64,000 nt of DNA from Pseudoalteromonas sp. T1lg48. Lineage in GTDB: Bacteria > Pseudomonadota > Gammaproteobacteria > Enterobacterales > Alteromonadaceae. Below, one piece after another: positions 25,239 through 37,220 of the stretch. The stretch spans positions 248,001-312,000 of the forward strand of contig NZ_PQCC01000004.1 in assembly GCF_002964785.1 (NCBI RefSeq), read 5' to 3'. The notes under the pieces were generated by a model that worked only from the letters and a program-made list of their open reading frames with translations, made no database searches and was not told where the DNA came from. The number at the start of each line of letters is the position of its first letter. The first letter of the stretch is position 1. The position numbers were made by a program, and so were the translations under genes.

Positions 25239-25666
25239 TCTCTATAAATAAAAATTAAACTCAGGCTAACATAGGGTTATGCCTATTCAGTAGCTAAATT
25301 TAGCGACCGTGCGAAGGCACTCCTTGTGATGCATAAAACCACCCATGTTCTCCCTCATTATGAGTGAGCTAGTCACAAAGCTGTGATGCAAGGGGCAAAT
25401 AAATGACGCACAAATGGCTTATTTTCGACAAAATGCCCGTAAATAAGGGTCAAGTTACTTGTTGTTCGGCGTTATCCACAGTAATGTGGTAGTTTTGGTA
25501 CACGGGTGTCAGCGCGTCACACTAGGTTCCCCACTAGGAGGTTACCCTAAAGGTCGCTGACATCGGCATGATCGGGCATCCATAATGCTTTATCGCCTCC
25601 CGGCATGCATTGCTATACCAGCGCACCATAACAACGACACAACCTTAACAACATTTGGAGTAAACG
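25239..25666. other. Intergenic region upstream of the M3 peptidase
   Basis: This 428-base gap between divergent genes must hold both promoters. A short direct repeat CACTAGG is at about 25519 and 25532, and one DnaA-box-like TTATCCACA is at 25469-25477. I found no structured RNA or ORF I would defend. Confidence 0.4.
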
Positions 25667-27820
25667 ATGCGTTTATCCGTTATTGCTGCCGCCCTTAGCG
25701 CCACAACTTTATTGGCCGCCTGTAGTGAGCAACCAAGCAACAACCAAACTCAAGCCGCGGCTAAGGCACCGGCGACACAACAAGTAGCCCAGGAAAATCT
25801 GTTTCTAAGCAAAAGCCCTCTGCCCTACATGGCGCCAGAATTTGATAAAATCGGCACCGAGTTATACGAGCCTGCTTTCGATGCTGGTATTAAAGAGCAA
25901 CGCATTGAAATCGATGCTATTGCCAACAACCCAGATGCACCAACATTTGAGAACACGCTAGTCGCGATGGAGCTGTCGGGTACTATTTTAAAGCGCACCC
26001 GTGCCGCATTCTCTAACCTATCGGGTTTGATCTCTGATGACGAATATCAGCGTATCAACACCAAGATGGCGCCTATCTTTGCCGAGCACCGCGACAACAT
26101 CTTCCTTAATAAGGCACTATTCGAGCGCGTTGCCGCCGTATACGATGCGAAAGATGCACTTTCTAAAGAAGATCAGCGCCTGGTTGATTACTACTACAAG
26201 CAATTTGTGCGCGCCGGTGCCAAGCTTAACGAAGAACAAAAGCAGCGCATGCGTGAAATCAACGGTGAGCTTTCTAAACTAAGCACACAGTTCTCACAAA
26301 ACGTCATGAAGTCATTCAAAGAAGATACCATTTTGGTGAGCGACAAGGCTGAACTTGCGGGTCTGAGCGACGATGATATTGCCAGCCTTAAGGCGGCTGC
26401 GGAAAAAGCGGGTAAAGAAGGCTACATGATCACCTTAGTGAACACCACGCGTCAGCCTATCCTTACCAGCCTTGAAAACCGTGAACTACGTGAAAAAGTA
26501 TGGCGTACTTCATCTGAGCGCGCGCAAAAAACCAATGGTCCTATCGCCATTAAAGAAGCGCAACTGCGCGCCGAAAAAGCTCAACTATTAGGCTTTGAAT
26601 CCTGGGCTCACTACCAGCTTGACGACCGCATGGCGAAAACACCTGAAGCCGTGTTCACCATGCTTGATGACCTGGCACCAAAAGCCGTGGCTAAAGCCAA
26701 GCAAGAAGCCGAGCTTATTCAAGCAGCGATTAAAAAAGACGGTAAAGATTTCGAACTCCAACCGTGGGACTGGGCTTACTATGGTGCCAAGGTACGTGCA
26801 GAGCTTTACAACATCGACGCCAGCCTAGTTAAGCCTTATTTTGAAATGAATACGGTGATCAACGATGGTCTGTTCTTCGCGATGAACAAGCTATACGGCA
26901 TCACCATGAAAGAGCGCAACGATCTGCCGACCTATCATGAAGACGTGTTCGTGTGGGAAGTATTTAACGAAGATGGCAGCTCTATCGGCCTATTCTACCT
27001 CGACCCATACGCCCGTGAAGGTAAGCGTGGCGGTGCCTGGATGAGTGCTTACGTAGGTCAAAACCACCTGCAAGGCACCAAGCCGGTTATTTACAATGCG
27101 CAGAATATTCCTAAACCGGCAGAAGGCCAGCCTACGCTGATGACCTTCTCGGAAGTGACCACCATGTTCCATGAATTCGGCCATGCCATTCACGGCCTGT
27201 TCTCCGACGTGAAATACCCGTCACTGGCCGGTACAGCTACCGCGCGTGACTTCGTTGAGTTCCCATCACAGGCGAACGAAGACTGGAATATCGAGCCGAG
27301 CGTGTTGGCCAACTACGCCAAACACTATCAAACCGGTGAGCCAATTCCTCAGGAGCTGTTAGATAAGCTATTGGATTCACACACCTTTAACCAAGGTTTC
27401 GATACCACAGAATATCTTGCAGCAGCGCTACTAGATATGGAATGGCACTCGATCGCCCCAGGTACGCAAATTGATGATGTGGCCGCCTTTGAGAAAAATG
27501 CCCTGGCTCGTCACGGTATTGACTACTACCCGGCACCAGCACGTTATAAAAGCTGTTACTTCAGCCATATCTTTGCCGGTGGCTACAGCGCGGGTTACTA
27601 CGCCTACCTATGGACAGAAGTATTTGCGGCCGACTCGTTCGCCCATATGCAAAACGAAGGTGGTCTAAGCCGTAAAAACGGTGACCACTACCGTAAAGAA
27701 GTGCTATCTCGTGGTAATAGCCGCGACCTGATGCAAAGCTACATCGAGTTCCGTGGTCAACAACCAACTACAGAGGCACTTCTTAAGCGCCGTGGTCTGG
27801 TAGACGGCAACGCCGAGTAA
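25667..27820 (+). CDS. dcp: M3 family peptidyl-dipeptidase, lipoprotein (Dcp-like)
   Basis: The 717-residue zinc metallopeptidase of the thimet oligopeptidase family cleaves dipeptides from oligopeptide C termini. The zinc site is MFHEFGHAIHG at about residues 499-509, with the third ligand Glu in the following FVEFPSQANEDW segment. The signal peptide ends ATTLLAAC, with a lipobox Cys at residue 19, so it is anchored in the periplasm, unlike the E. coli Dcp enzyme. TGGAG precedes the ATG. It is a single gene with a terminator at 27868. Confidence 0.93.
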   Translation: MRLSVIAAALSATTLLAACSEQPSNNQTQAAAKAPATQQVAQENLFLSKSPLPYMAPEFDKIGTELYEPAFDAGIKEQRIEIDAIANNPDAPTFENTLVAMELSGTILKRTRAAFSNLSGLISDDEYQRINTKMAPIFAEHRDNIFLNKALFERVAAVYDAKDALSKEDQRLVDYYYKQFVRAGAKLNEEQKQRMREINGELSKLSTQFSQNVMKSFKEDTILVSDKAELAGLSDDDIASLKAAAEKAGKEGYMITLVNTTRQPILTSLENRELREKVWRTSSERAQKTNGPIAIKEAQLRAEKAQLLGFESWAHYQLDDRMAKTPEAVFTMLDDLAPKAVAKAKQEAELIQAAIKKDGKDFELQPWDWAYYGAKVRAELYNIDASLVKPYFEMNTVINDGLFFAMNKLYGITMKERNDLPTYHEDVFVWEVFNEDGSSIGLFYLDPYAREGKRGGAWMSAYVGQNHLQGTKPVIYNAQNIPKPAEGQPTLMTFSEVTTMFHEFGHAIHGLFSDVKYPSLAGTATARDFVEFPSQANEDWNIEPSVLANYAKHYQTGEPIPQELLDKLLDSHTFNQGFDTTEYLAAALLDMEWHSIAPGTQIDDVAAFEKNALARHGIDYYPAPARYKSCYFSHIFAGGYSAGYYAYLWTEVFAADSFAHMQNEGGLSRKNGDHYRKEVLSRGNSRDLMQSYIEFRGQQPTTEALLKRRGLVDGNAE

Positions 27821-27867
27821 GCGTTCGCTAGCCTTTCGGCTTGACTAACCAGCCAAGCCAGATTTAC

Positions 27868-27896
27868 AAAACGCGGTCATCTGGCCGCGTTTTTTA
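27868..27896 (+). terminator. Terminator after the M3 peptidase gene
   Basis: The stem AACGCGG and CCGCGTT with an eight-base loop is followed by a T run, 47 bases after the stop codon. Confidence 0.85.
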
Positions 27897-27964
27897 CATT
27901 TCTGCACAAGCATATCCATTCCCCTGTTGTTATACTATAGGGCGTTGATTCTTCTGGTGTTGTT

Positions 27965-28870
27965 ATGCTTAAAAAGTCGTTCGTTTTTATCAGCGCAGTT
28001 TCCGTTGTGGTGCTGGGGGCCATCGCCTCTTACCTCATTTACCACCTTTATCAGCACAAATTTGTCACCCTGGATCCACAGTTAAGAGAAGTCTCCGGCA
28101 TCGAATTCGATAAACATGGGCGCTTATGGGCCATTAATGACGGTGGCAACGGCCCCTATTTATATCAGGTCGATGACCAGGGCCAGGTAAAGCAGCGCAT
28201 CGAAGTCACTAATGCTAAAAATATCGACTGGGAAGACATGACCCAAAACGAGTTTGGCCATTTCTTTTTAGGGGATTTTGGTAACAACAAACACGATCGC
28301 CGCTGGCTGACCATTTATAAAATAGAAAACCCCATAGATATAAAATCCGGCAAGGCCTTTGCCGAGATCATTAAATTTACCTACAAGGAATTGTGGGAAG
28401 AGCCAATGACGCCGGAGCGCCAAAACTTCGATTTAGAAGCCTTTGTCGAATACAAACATAAGCTGTATTTATTTACTAAAAACCGTACTCGCCCTTTTGA
28501 TGGCAAAACCAATCTCTACCGCATCGGCAACCATGCCGATAACTACGAGGCTGAGTTTATCGGCTCCTTTAAAACCTGTACCACAGCGGAAAAGCTTTGC
28601 TGGGTCACCTCGGCGGCCATGAGCCCGGACCGCACCACCCTGGCCCTGCTCGACTCTACCGATCTCTGGCTGTTTAAGAATTGGCAGGGAGATAATTTTT
28701 TCTCCGGCGAGGTACAGAAAGTAAACCTGGGTATAGTTACGCAAAAAGAAGCGGTGACCTTTTATGACAACAACACCGTAGTCATCGCCGACGAAGAATT
28801 CCAAGGCATAGGCCGCAATATTTACGTCTTTAAGCTGGATGAGCAACAACTTGAGCCCATGGACAAGTAA
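27965..28870 (+). CDS. Membrane-anchored beta-propeller-like protein, unknown function
   Basis: The 301-residue protein has a single N-terminal transmembrane helix (SFVFISAVSVVVLGAIAS) and a large periplasmic part. Repeated short beta-rich units (EFDKHGRLWAINDGGNGPYL, then GHFFLGDFGNN, HKLYLFTKNR, DRTTLALLDSTDLWLF, NTVVIADEE) suggest a beta-propeller of the SdiA-regulated or NHL-like type. No catalytic residues are evident. The Shine-Dalgarno sequence is weak. It lies just upstream of, but probably separate from, the MscS gene. Confidence 0.72.
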   Translation: MLKKSFVFISAVSVVVLGAIASYLIYHLYQHKFVTLDPQLREVSGIEFDKHGRLWAINDGGNGPYLYQVDDQGQVKQRIEVTNAKNIDWEDMTQNEFGHFFLGDFGNNKHDRRWLTIYKIENPIDIKSGKAFAEIIKFTYKELWEEPMTPERQNFDLEAFVEYKHKLYLFTKNRTRPFDGKTNLYRIGNHADNYEAEFIGSFKTCTTAEKLCWVTSAAMSPDRTTLALLDSTDLWLFKNWQGDNFFSGEVQKVNLGIVTQKEAVTFYDNNTVVIADEEFQGIGRNIYVFKLDEQQLEPMDK

Positions 28871-28941
28871 TAATTAACCACCTTGACTGTTACCGGCTTA
28901 GTGATCATGCTAATTAGAATCAAGATTGAAAGGATACGACT

Positions 28942-29820
28942 TTGTTAAATAGCCCTTTTTTAGAGAAACTCACACAAGCGCTACAGACCGTGGTGTTCAG
29001 TTACGGCGGCTCGGAATTCACCGTTGCCAAGCTGATCCAAATTCCGCTGATCATACTGGTGGTGTGGGTTTTGGTACGCTATGTCGGCAAACTGATCCAC
29101 AATAAAATCATCAGTAAACGAATAGGTCCGGATGCGGCGCTGCTGTTTAAGCGCATCTACCTGGTGCTCTGCGTTGTCATTATCGTATTCACCACCTTGG
29201 AAGTGCTTAACATCCCCCTTACCGCCTTTGCCTTCGTCTCGGGTGCGGTGGCCATAGGGGTAGGCTTTGGCGCCCAGAATATTATTAATAACTTTATCAG
29301 CGGCTGGATACTGATCTGGGAGCGCCCCATACGCATTGGCGACTTTTTAGAGGTCGGTGATGCTAAGGGGGTGGTGGAAACCATCAATACCCGCTCGACC
29401 CGTATTCGTCGCAGCGACGGCGTGCATATGCTGGTGCCCAACAGTCAACTGCTTGAAAATACAGTCACAAACTGGACGCTGATCGATACCATGGCCAGAA
29501 CCAATGTGCGAGTCGGTGTCGCCTATGGCAGCGACGTTAACTTGGTCGCCAAATTGATCAATGAGGTGTTAAGCGAAAACCAGGCGGTACTCAAAACCCC
29601 GGTGCCCACGGTTATTTTTGCAGACTTTGGCGACAACTCCCTGGTATTCGACGCGGTATTTTGGGTTAACGCCGAGGCCGAGGCCAGCGTGCGCAAGGTG
29701 AAGAGCGATATCCGCTTTGCCATTTGTGCCAAATTTGCCGCCCATGAGGTGGTGATCGCCTTCCCGCAACGGGATCTGCATATGGATGGCGAGCTTGTTA
29801 TCAGTCATAAAAAGCTCTAG
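28942..29820 (+). CDS. MscS family mechanosensitive channel
   Basis: The 292-residue small-conductance mechanosensitive channel protein has three N-terminal transmembrane helices. The pore helix reads VSGAVAIGVGFGAQNIINNFISG. The beta domain (ERPIRIGDFLEVGDAKGVVE) and the cytoplasmic vestibule (TRIRRSDGVHMLVPNSQLLEN) follow. It protects the cell from osmotic down-shock. The start is TTG at 28942, supported by AAAGGA seven bases upstream. Confidence 0.92.
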   Translation: MLNSPFLEKLTQALQTVVFSYGGSEFTVAKLIQIPLIILVVWVLVRYVGKLIHNKIISKRIGPDAALLFKRIYLVLCVVIIVFTTLEVLNIPLTAFAFVSGAVAIGVGFGAQNIINNFISGWILIWERPIRIGDFLEVGDAKGVVETINTRSTRIRRSDGVHMLVPNSQLLENTVTNWTLIDTMARTNVRVGVAYGSDVNLVAKLINEVLSENQAVLKTPVPTVIFADFGDNSLVFDAVFWVNAEAEASVRKVKSDIRFAICAKFAAHEVVIAFPQRDLHMDGELVISHKKL

Positions 29821-29879
29821 AAGGGAAGTGTACCGAAGGCAAATGGGCCTATAGCCTAGGGCGAACCGGTAATCGGATT

Positions 29880-30235
29880 TCAACGCCGGATAAAGCCAGG
29901 GATATCCGGGTGAAAGTAATCCGAACCCATTTGCGCATTCGCCATGGTAAAGCTAAATTGCATGGCTTAGGTGGTCATGTCTTCGGTAACTTCGATGCTA
30001 TGGGTCGCTCCCCCGCATTGTCATCCGCAATGGTTAGATTCAAGGAGCCCTGTTCGGCCTGTACACCGACACCAAGCCAAGGTGTTTGCTCACGTTCACC
30101 TGAATCAACATCATAGTTAAAAGCCATTTTAACCGCCGCACCGGCATCGACACGACCAAAACCATAGAGGTTGTTGAAGTGATAACCCGCGGCATTTCCC
30201 ACCGATCGTGTGATAGTTACGCGTTCAAGATGCAT
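29880..30235 (-). pseudogene. Remnant of a subtilisin-like (S8) protease, C-terminal end
   Basis: Directly after the Lrp gene stop, the minus strand encodes NAAGYHFNNLYGFGRVDAGA, the characteristic end of the S8 catalytic domain, then a linker leading into GSLNLTIADDNAG. The frame then shifts and continues as SIEVTEDMTT, a stop, and AMQFSFTMANAQMGSDYF, which reads as the start of a proprotein-convertase P domain. At least one frameshift and one stop break the frame, and the catalytic triad is missing. It is therefore the decayed 3' part of a secreted serine protease gene. Confidence 0.7.
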
Positions 30236-30664
30236 TTAACGCTTAAACTTGGTCTCCAAAATCACCGACGAGGTGGTGCGCTCTACGCCATCGAGATTAC
30301 CTATATCATCGAGAAGGTGGCTAAGCTTTTCCAGACTTTGTGCCTGTACCACGGCGATTAGATCGTATTCCCCACTGATGGCATACAGCTCGGTAATGGC
30401 ATCAATATGCTTAAGTTCGATATTGGTTTTGGTGGTGAGTTTTTGCTTCACCTTAATAGACACATGGGCCGATACCATGGCGGATAAATACGCATCGCCA
30501 TATTCGACGCTGTATCCTTTGATCACCCCACTTTCTTCTAGTTTCTGCATCCGGCTTTGCACCGTTGAGCGCGACAAATCTAACGCGCGGGCAAGATCCG
30601 AAATACTGGCTCGGGCATTGGTTCTAAGCATAGCCAAGAGCTTTTCGTCTTGTGAATTTATCAT
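30236..30664 (-). CDS. Lrp/AsnC family transcriptional regulator
   Basis: The regulator has about 142 residues, with an N-terminal helix-turn-helix (SISDLARALDLSRSTVQSRM) and a C-terminal RAM ligand-binding domain. Start codons at 30715 and 30685 are also in frame, but 30664 (MINSQDEKLL) matches the usual N terminus. It is transcribed away from the ast genes across about 160 bases. That arrangement suggests control of arginine/succinylornithine catabolism in response to an amino acid, probably arginine. Confidence 0.9.
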   Translation of the reverse strand: MINSQDEKLLAMLRTNARASISDLARALDLSRSTVQSRMQKLEESGVIKGYSVEYGDAYLSAMVSAHVSIKVKQKLTTKTNIELKHIDAITELYAISGEYDLIAVVQAQSLEKLSHLLDDIGNLDGVERTTSSVILETKFKR

Positions 30665-30813
30665 TATGGTTGCCGTTTTCGTCATTTTGATAGAGATTAT
30701 ACGCAAATTTATCAATATGACACTGCAAATTTAATGCTTAAGCGGTCAATATAAGGGTATACCAATCGACTCTAATTAGCGGCCACCAAGGTCGAGCCGC
30801 TCTCTCATTTTGA

Positions 30814-32031
<1,218 letters not shown>

Positions 32032-32055
32032 CAGCCGCTAGCGACACATTATCTT

Positions 32056-33090
32056 ATGCTAGTTTTACGACCTATACGCGGCGATGATTTCGCCGCTTTA
32101 AAACAAATAGCCACCGAGTCAGGGCACGGCTTCACTTCCTTGCCCGTCGATGATGACCTGTTGCAGGCCAAAATCGCTCGCGCCGAGGCCAGCTTCAATA
32201 AGCAGGTCAATGGCCCGGGCGATGAAGGCTATCTGTTTGTGTTAGAAGACACAGACAACGGCGAAATTGTCGGCACCACAGGCATTGAAGCTGCGGTGGG
32301 CATGTCGGTGCCCTTGTATCATTATCGCGTCTCGACCTCGGTGCATCACAGCGCCAGCCTGGGCGTTTACAACAGCGTTGACATTCTGTCCATGTGTAAC
32401 GATTACACCGGCTGCTCGGAAATATGTACGCTGTTCCTACGTGAAAATTACCGCCGTGGATTAACCGGGCGCTTCTTATCCCGTATTCGCTTTTTGTTTA
32501 TGGCCGAGCACAGTGATCGCTTTAGCGACACCATTATCGCTGAGATGCGTGGGGTGAGCGACGAGCAAGGGCACTCTCCTTTTTGGCAATGGCTACAGCA
32601 ACACTTTTTCTCCATCGAATTTCCACAGGCGGATCACCTGGTGGGCTTAGGGGATAAAACCTTTATCAGTGAGCTGATGCCTAAATACCCTATATACGTC
32701 AGCCTATTGAGCCCTGAGGCACAAGCGGTGATCGGGAAAGTGCATGAAAACACCGCTCCTGCGCTTCGTTTATTGCAACGGGAAGGCTTTGAACACCGCG
32801 GTTACGTTGACCTGTTTGATGCCGGCCCTACGGTGGAAGCCAAACTGGGTAATATCAACACGGTACGCCAATCCAAGGTATGCCCGGTACTCATTAAAGA
32901 GGATTTGCGTCCTCAGGGCACCACCTGGGCCATATGTAATGACAAGGTTGGCGATTTCAGGGCTATATTTAGCGATGCCGTACAATACTGTGATATTAAG
33001 CATCAACTTTATTTAAATGCGCAAACCGCACAGACGCTTGGGGTATCCCAGGGTGATTCAGTGCGTTTTTTCGCGCTATCTAGTCGTTAA
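32056..33090 (+). CDS. astA: Arginine N-succinyltransferase
   Basis: The 344-residue enzyme transfers succinyl from succinyl-CoA to arginine, the first step of the AST pathway. The N terminus LRPIRGDDFAALKQIATESG and the segments GFTSLPVD, FVLEDTDNGEIVGTTGIEA and EICTLFLRENYRRG are typical of AstA. It has a GNAT-like fold. Placement between astC and astD confirms the pathway. The Shine-Dalgarno sequence is weak, so coupling to astC is likely (24 bases between genes). Confidence 0.95.
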   Translation: MLVLRPIRGDDFAALKQIATESGHGFTSLPVDDDLLQAKIARAEASFNKQVNGPGDEGYLFVLEDTDNGEIVGTTGIEAAVGMSVPLYHYRVSTSVHHSASLGVYNSVDILSMCNDYTGCSEICTLFLRENYRRGLTGRFLSRIRFLFMAEHSDRFSDTIIAEMRGVSDEQGHSPFWQWLQQHFFSIEFPQADHLVGLGDKTFISELMPKYPIYVSLLSPEAQAVIGKVHENTAPALRLLQREGFEHRGYVDLFDAGPTVEAKLGNINTVRQSKVCPVLIKEDLRPQGTTWAICNDKVGDFRAIFSDAVQYCDIKHQLYLNAQTAQTLGVSQGDSVRFFALSSR

Positions 33091-34560
<1,470 letters not shown>

Positions 34561-34599
34561 TAGAGAATAATTCACGCGCACATGCGTTAAGGAAAAAAC

Positions 34600-35403
34600 A
34601 TGCACAACGATGTAAATACATTATTTGAAAAGCTGTGGGACAACTACCTTGAGGTAACTCCTTCTGCGGTAAAAGTTCATGAGCTATTGGGCTCTACGCA
34701 GCAAGACGATGTGATCAACGACCACATTGCCCTGCGAACCTTCAACCTGCCGAAAGTGGGCCTGGAGAAACTAGCCGCCCATTTTAAAGCCGTGGGTTAT
34801 AAAGAATGCGGTGAATATCACTTCGAAGCGAAAAAGCTGTACGCTAAGCACTTCGAACATGAAGATCCAACTCAGCCTAAGGTGTTTATCTCTGAGCTAT
34901 TAGTTGAACAATGCTCTGAAGAGCTACAAAAAGTAGTGCATGAGATGGTTGAGCAAATCGATGAAGCCGCCGTGACCGCAGATAACTTCTTGTACTCGGG
35001 TACACACTGGCAAGTGAGCCATGAAACTTACAAGGCACTGCTTGCCGAGAGTGAGTATGCGGCCTGGATGGCGGCCTGGGGTTACCGTGCTAATCACTTT
35101 ACGGTAAGCATTAACCACCTAGCTCAGTTCGACACCATCGAGCAGGTAAACCAAAAGCTGAAAGATGCTGGCTTTGCGCTAAACACCTCAGGTGGCGAGA
35201 TCAAAGGTTCACCCGAGGTGCTACTTGAGCAATCATCGACGCTTGCCGATGACGCGAAGGTGCAGTTTAGCGACGGTGAGTTTGCGGTACCAAGCTGCTT
35301 CTACGAGTTTGCCCTACGCTACTTGCAGCCAGACGGTAAAATCTACACAGGCTTTGTTGCCGCCTCTGCGGACAAAATTTTTGAGAGCACCAACGCTCGT
35401 TAA
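34600..35403 (+). CDS. DUF1338 family (2-oxoadipate dioxygenase/decarboxylase-like) protein
   Basis: The 267-residue DUF1338 protein belongs to an iron-dependent family that includes HglS/YdcJ, which converts 2-oxoadipate to 2-hydroxyglutarate in lysine catabolism. Visible motifs are HIALRTFNLPKVGLEKLAAH near the N terminus, WGYRANHFTVSINHL and CFYEFALRYL. It is shorter than HglS (about 460 residues). It has AAGGA six bases before the ATG and follows astD in the same direction, with a terminator after it. Its recurring position after astD suggests a keto-acid substrate linked to arginine breakdown, which is inference. Confidence 0.88.
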   Translation: MHNDVNTLFEKLWDNYLEVTPSAVKVHELLGSTQQDDVINDHIALRTFNLPKVGLEKLAAHFKAVGYKECGEYHFEAKKLYAKHFEHEDPTQPKVFISELLVEQCSEELQKVVHEMVEQIDEAAVTADNFLYSGTHWQVSHETYKALLAESEYAAWMAAWGYRANHFTVSINHLAQFDTIEQVNQKLKDAGFALNTSGGEIKGSPEVLLEQSSTLADDAKVQFSDGEFAVPSCFYEFALRYLQPDGKIYTGFVAASADKIFESTNAR

Positions 35404-35720
35404 TTGCTGATATTGTAAGTTAGCATGCTAAGTAAAAGCCCCGTCAGGGGCTTTTTTAATGATCTACGTCAATATTTGTTACACCTTATTACAGCTCTTT
35501 GGTCGGTTTTTTTATTATCGATTGCGCCTTGACTCCTCTGCAACTCAACATAAATGCCGCCTAAGGATAAAGTACCAATTCAAATACCTTTTTTAGGGGC
35601 ACCATAAAGCGCTAACTCCCGTCAATACTTGCTTGCTATTAGCTTGCGAATAGCCCCAGCTCTTCTAGACTTTAAGCTAATCACCTCGCAATAGCATAGT
35701 CTCATAGCTAAGGGTTTAGT
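35404..35720. other. Intergenic region ast - sigma-54 activator
   Basis: After the terminator, about 260 bases up to the GTG at 35721 hold the leader of the sigma-54 activator gene. I see no convincing promoter or ORF beyond that. Confidence 0.4.
35436..35457 (+). terminator. Terminator of the ast operon
   Basis: AAGCCCC-GTCA-GGGGCTT followed by six T lies 33 bases after the DUF1338 stop. Confidence 0.9.
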
Positions 35721-37091
35721 GTGAGTAAGCGCAATACAACAACGACCCACATGGAGCGTGATGTATTGGTATTAAATTTTACCGATGAAACATGCTTAAA
35801 TGACTCACGGAAGAAATTACCCAACTGGCATTTTATAGATGCCAAAAGCCTAGATTGTGCCTTTAAGATTCTCGAGGAGCACGAGTGTTACGTCGCCATT
35901 GCCTTAGTTGGACAGCGTCAACAGCAGGCGGTGCTCAAAGCCGTTAAGCAGCTGTCAGCACGCCAGGACTCACTGCTATGGCTGGCCCTGTTTCGCGATG
36001 GCGATAGCCTGTTGGACAATATCAGCTATTGCTTCACCGATTATTTTCTTGATTATCATCATCTCCCCGTCGACTGGGCGAGACTGGATCATACCCTGGG
36101 GCATATCTATGGCATGGCGCAGCTTAAACTGCGCTCCAAACAAGGAGTTGCCACTAGCAAAGCCAATAGCATTTGCTTTGGTGAGTCCAAGGAAATGCAG
36201 CAACTAAAAGAGACCCTGGACAAGGTCGCCGGTACCGATGAAACCATACTGATAGGCGGAGAAACCGGTACCGGTAAGGGATTATGCGCGCAATATATTC
36301 ATTCGCTATCGCCCAGGCGTAACGGCCCCTTTATCACGGTCAACTGTGGTGCACTGCCACCGACACTGATTCATTCGGAGCTATTTGGTCATGAAAAAGG
36401 CGCCTTCACTGGGGCGAATAAACAATATATAGGCCGGATTGAGCGCGCCCATAAAGGCACCTTGTTTCTCGATGAAATAGGCGATCTATCCTTGGAATTG
36501 CAGATTAATTTACTGCATTTTCTTGAAGAAAATTATATTGAGCGCTTAGGCGGCAATAAATCCACCGAAGTGGATTGCCGCATTATTTTCGCAACCCATG
36601 TAAATTTAGAAAATGCCGTCGAAGAAGGGCTTTTTAGGGAAGACTTATACTATCGCATCAATATTATTCAGCTGGAAATTCCCAGCCTGAGAAATCACAA
36701 AAGCGATATCCCCTTACTCGCCAATGATTGCTTAGCAAAACTGACACCTCCTAACCACCAATTCAGTTTTAGCGACCGGGCCTTACAGGCAATGGAACAG
36801 TACTCATGGCCGGGTAACGTACGCGAGTTAAAAAATCGTATACAGCGCGCCATTATCATGAGCGAAAATGACGTTATCACCGAGACGGACATGGGCATAG
36901 CCTTACCGAAATCTTCAAAACAAAACTCTGAGGTGATCGATTTAGTAAAACATCGAACTGAAATTGATACCGAATTAATACTCGCGGCTATTAGAAGGAA
37001 TAACTACAACATATCGGCGGCGGCTAGAGAGCTAAATATTTCGCGAACGACTTTTTATCGCTTAATTAAGAAGTGCAAGATAAAGCTGTAA
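35721..37091 (+). CDS. VpsR-like sigma-54 dependent transcriptional activator
   Basis: The 456-residue bacterial enhancer-binding protein has an N-terminal region of about 130 residues shaped like a receiver but without the usual acidic phosphorylation pocket, similar to VpsR of Vibrio ([14 protein letters not shown], then [15 protein letters not shown]). The AAA+ domain has the Walker A motif GGETGTGKG (about 178-186), GAFTGA (about 229-234) and DEIGDL. A Fis-type helix-turn-helix closes the protein ([20 protein letters not shown]). An intact GAFTGA means it can contact sigma-54, unlike VpsR itself. The start is GTG with AAGGG upstream. Targets are unknown; biofilm or c-di-GMP control is suggested only by the VpsR likeness. 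Confidence 0.9.
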   Translation: MSKRNTTTTHMERDVLVLNFTDETCLNDSRKKLPNWHFIDAKSLDCAFKILEEHECYVAIALVGQRQQQAVLKAVKQLSARQDSLLWLALFRDGDSLLDNISYCFTDYFLDYHHLPVDWARLDHTLGHIYGMAQLKLRSKQGVATSKANSICFGESKEMQQLKETLDKVAGTDETILIGGETGTGKGLCAQYIHSLSPRRNGPFITVNCGALPPTLIHSELFGHEKGAFTGANKQYIGRIERAHKGTLFLDEIGDLSLELQINLLHFLEENYIERLGGNKSTEVDCRIIFATHVNLENAVEEGLFREDLYYRINIIQLEIPSLRNHKSDIPLLANDCLAKLTPPNHQFSFSDRALQAMEQYSWPGNVRELKNRIQRAIIMSENDVITETDMGIALPKSSKQNSEVIDLVKHRTEIDTELILAAIRRNNYNISAAARELNISRTTFYRLIKKCKIKL

Positions 37092-37124
37092 CTAAACCTA
37101 AGTTGCAATCTAGAGGACCACCCC

Positions 37125-37220
37125 ATGTTAACATTTATACCCAAGTATATAGTCTTATTAATCGCCTTATTCTTACTCAATGCCTGTGAAGCAGAGGCAC
37201 AAAACAGCGATTCAGAGTAA
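37125..37220 (+). CDS. Short lipoprotein leader ORF, probable frameshifted start of the DsbA-like gene
   Basis: This 31-residue ORF starts MLTFIPKYIVLLIALFLLNA and reaches a lipobox Cys, then EAEAQNSDSE and a stop. AGAGGA lies seven bases before its ATG. It overlaps the start of the DsbA-like frame, whose own ATG at 37180 has no ribosome binding site. Removing one base at about 37217 would join DSE to KVEQELSALKQEV and give a lipoprotein DsbA-like protein. So this is best read as the real 5' end of the next gene. Confidence 0.55.
   Translation: MLTFIPKYIVLLIALFLLNACEAEAQNSDSE

Noticed and set aside
25469..25477. Perfect DnaA-box-like TTATCCACA
   Set aside because: It is single, with no cluster of boxes, no AT-rich unwinding element and no dnaA or gidA neighbours, so not an origin.
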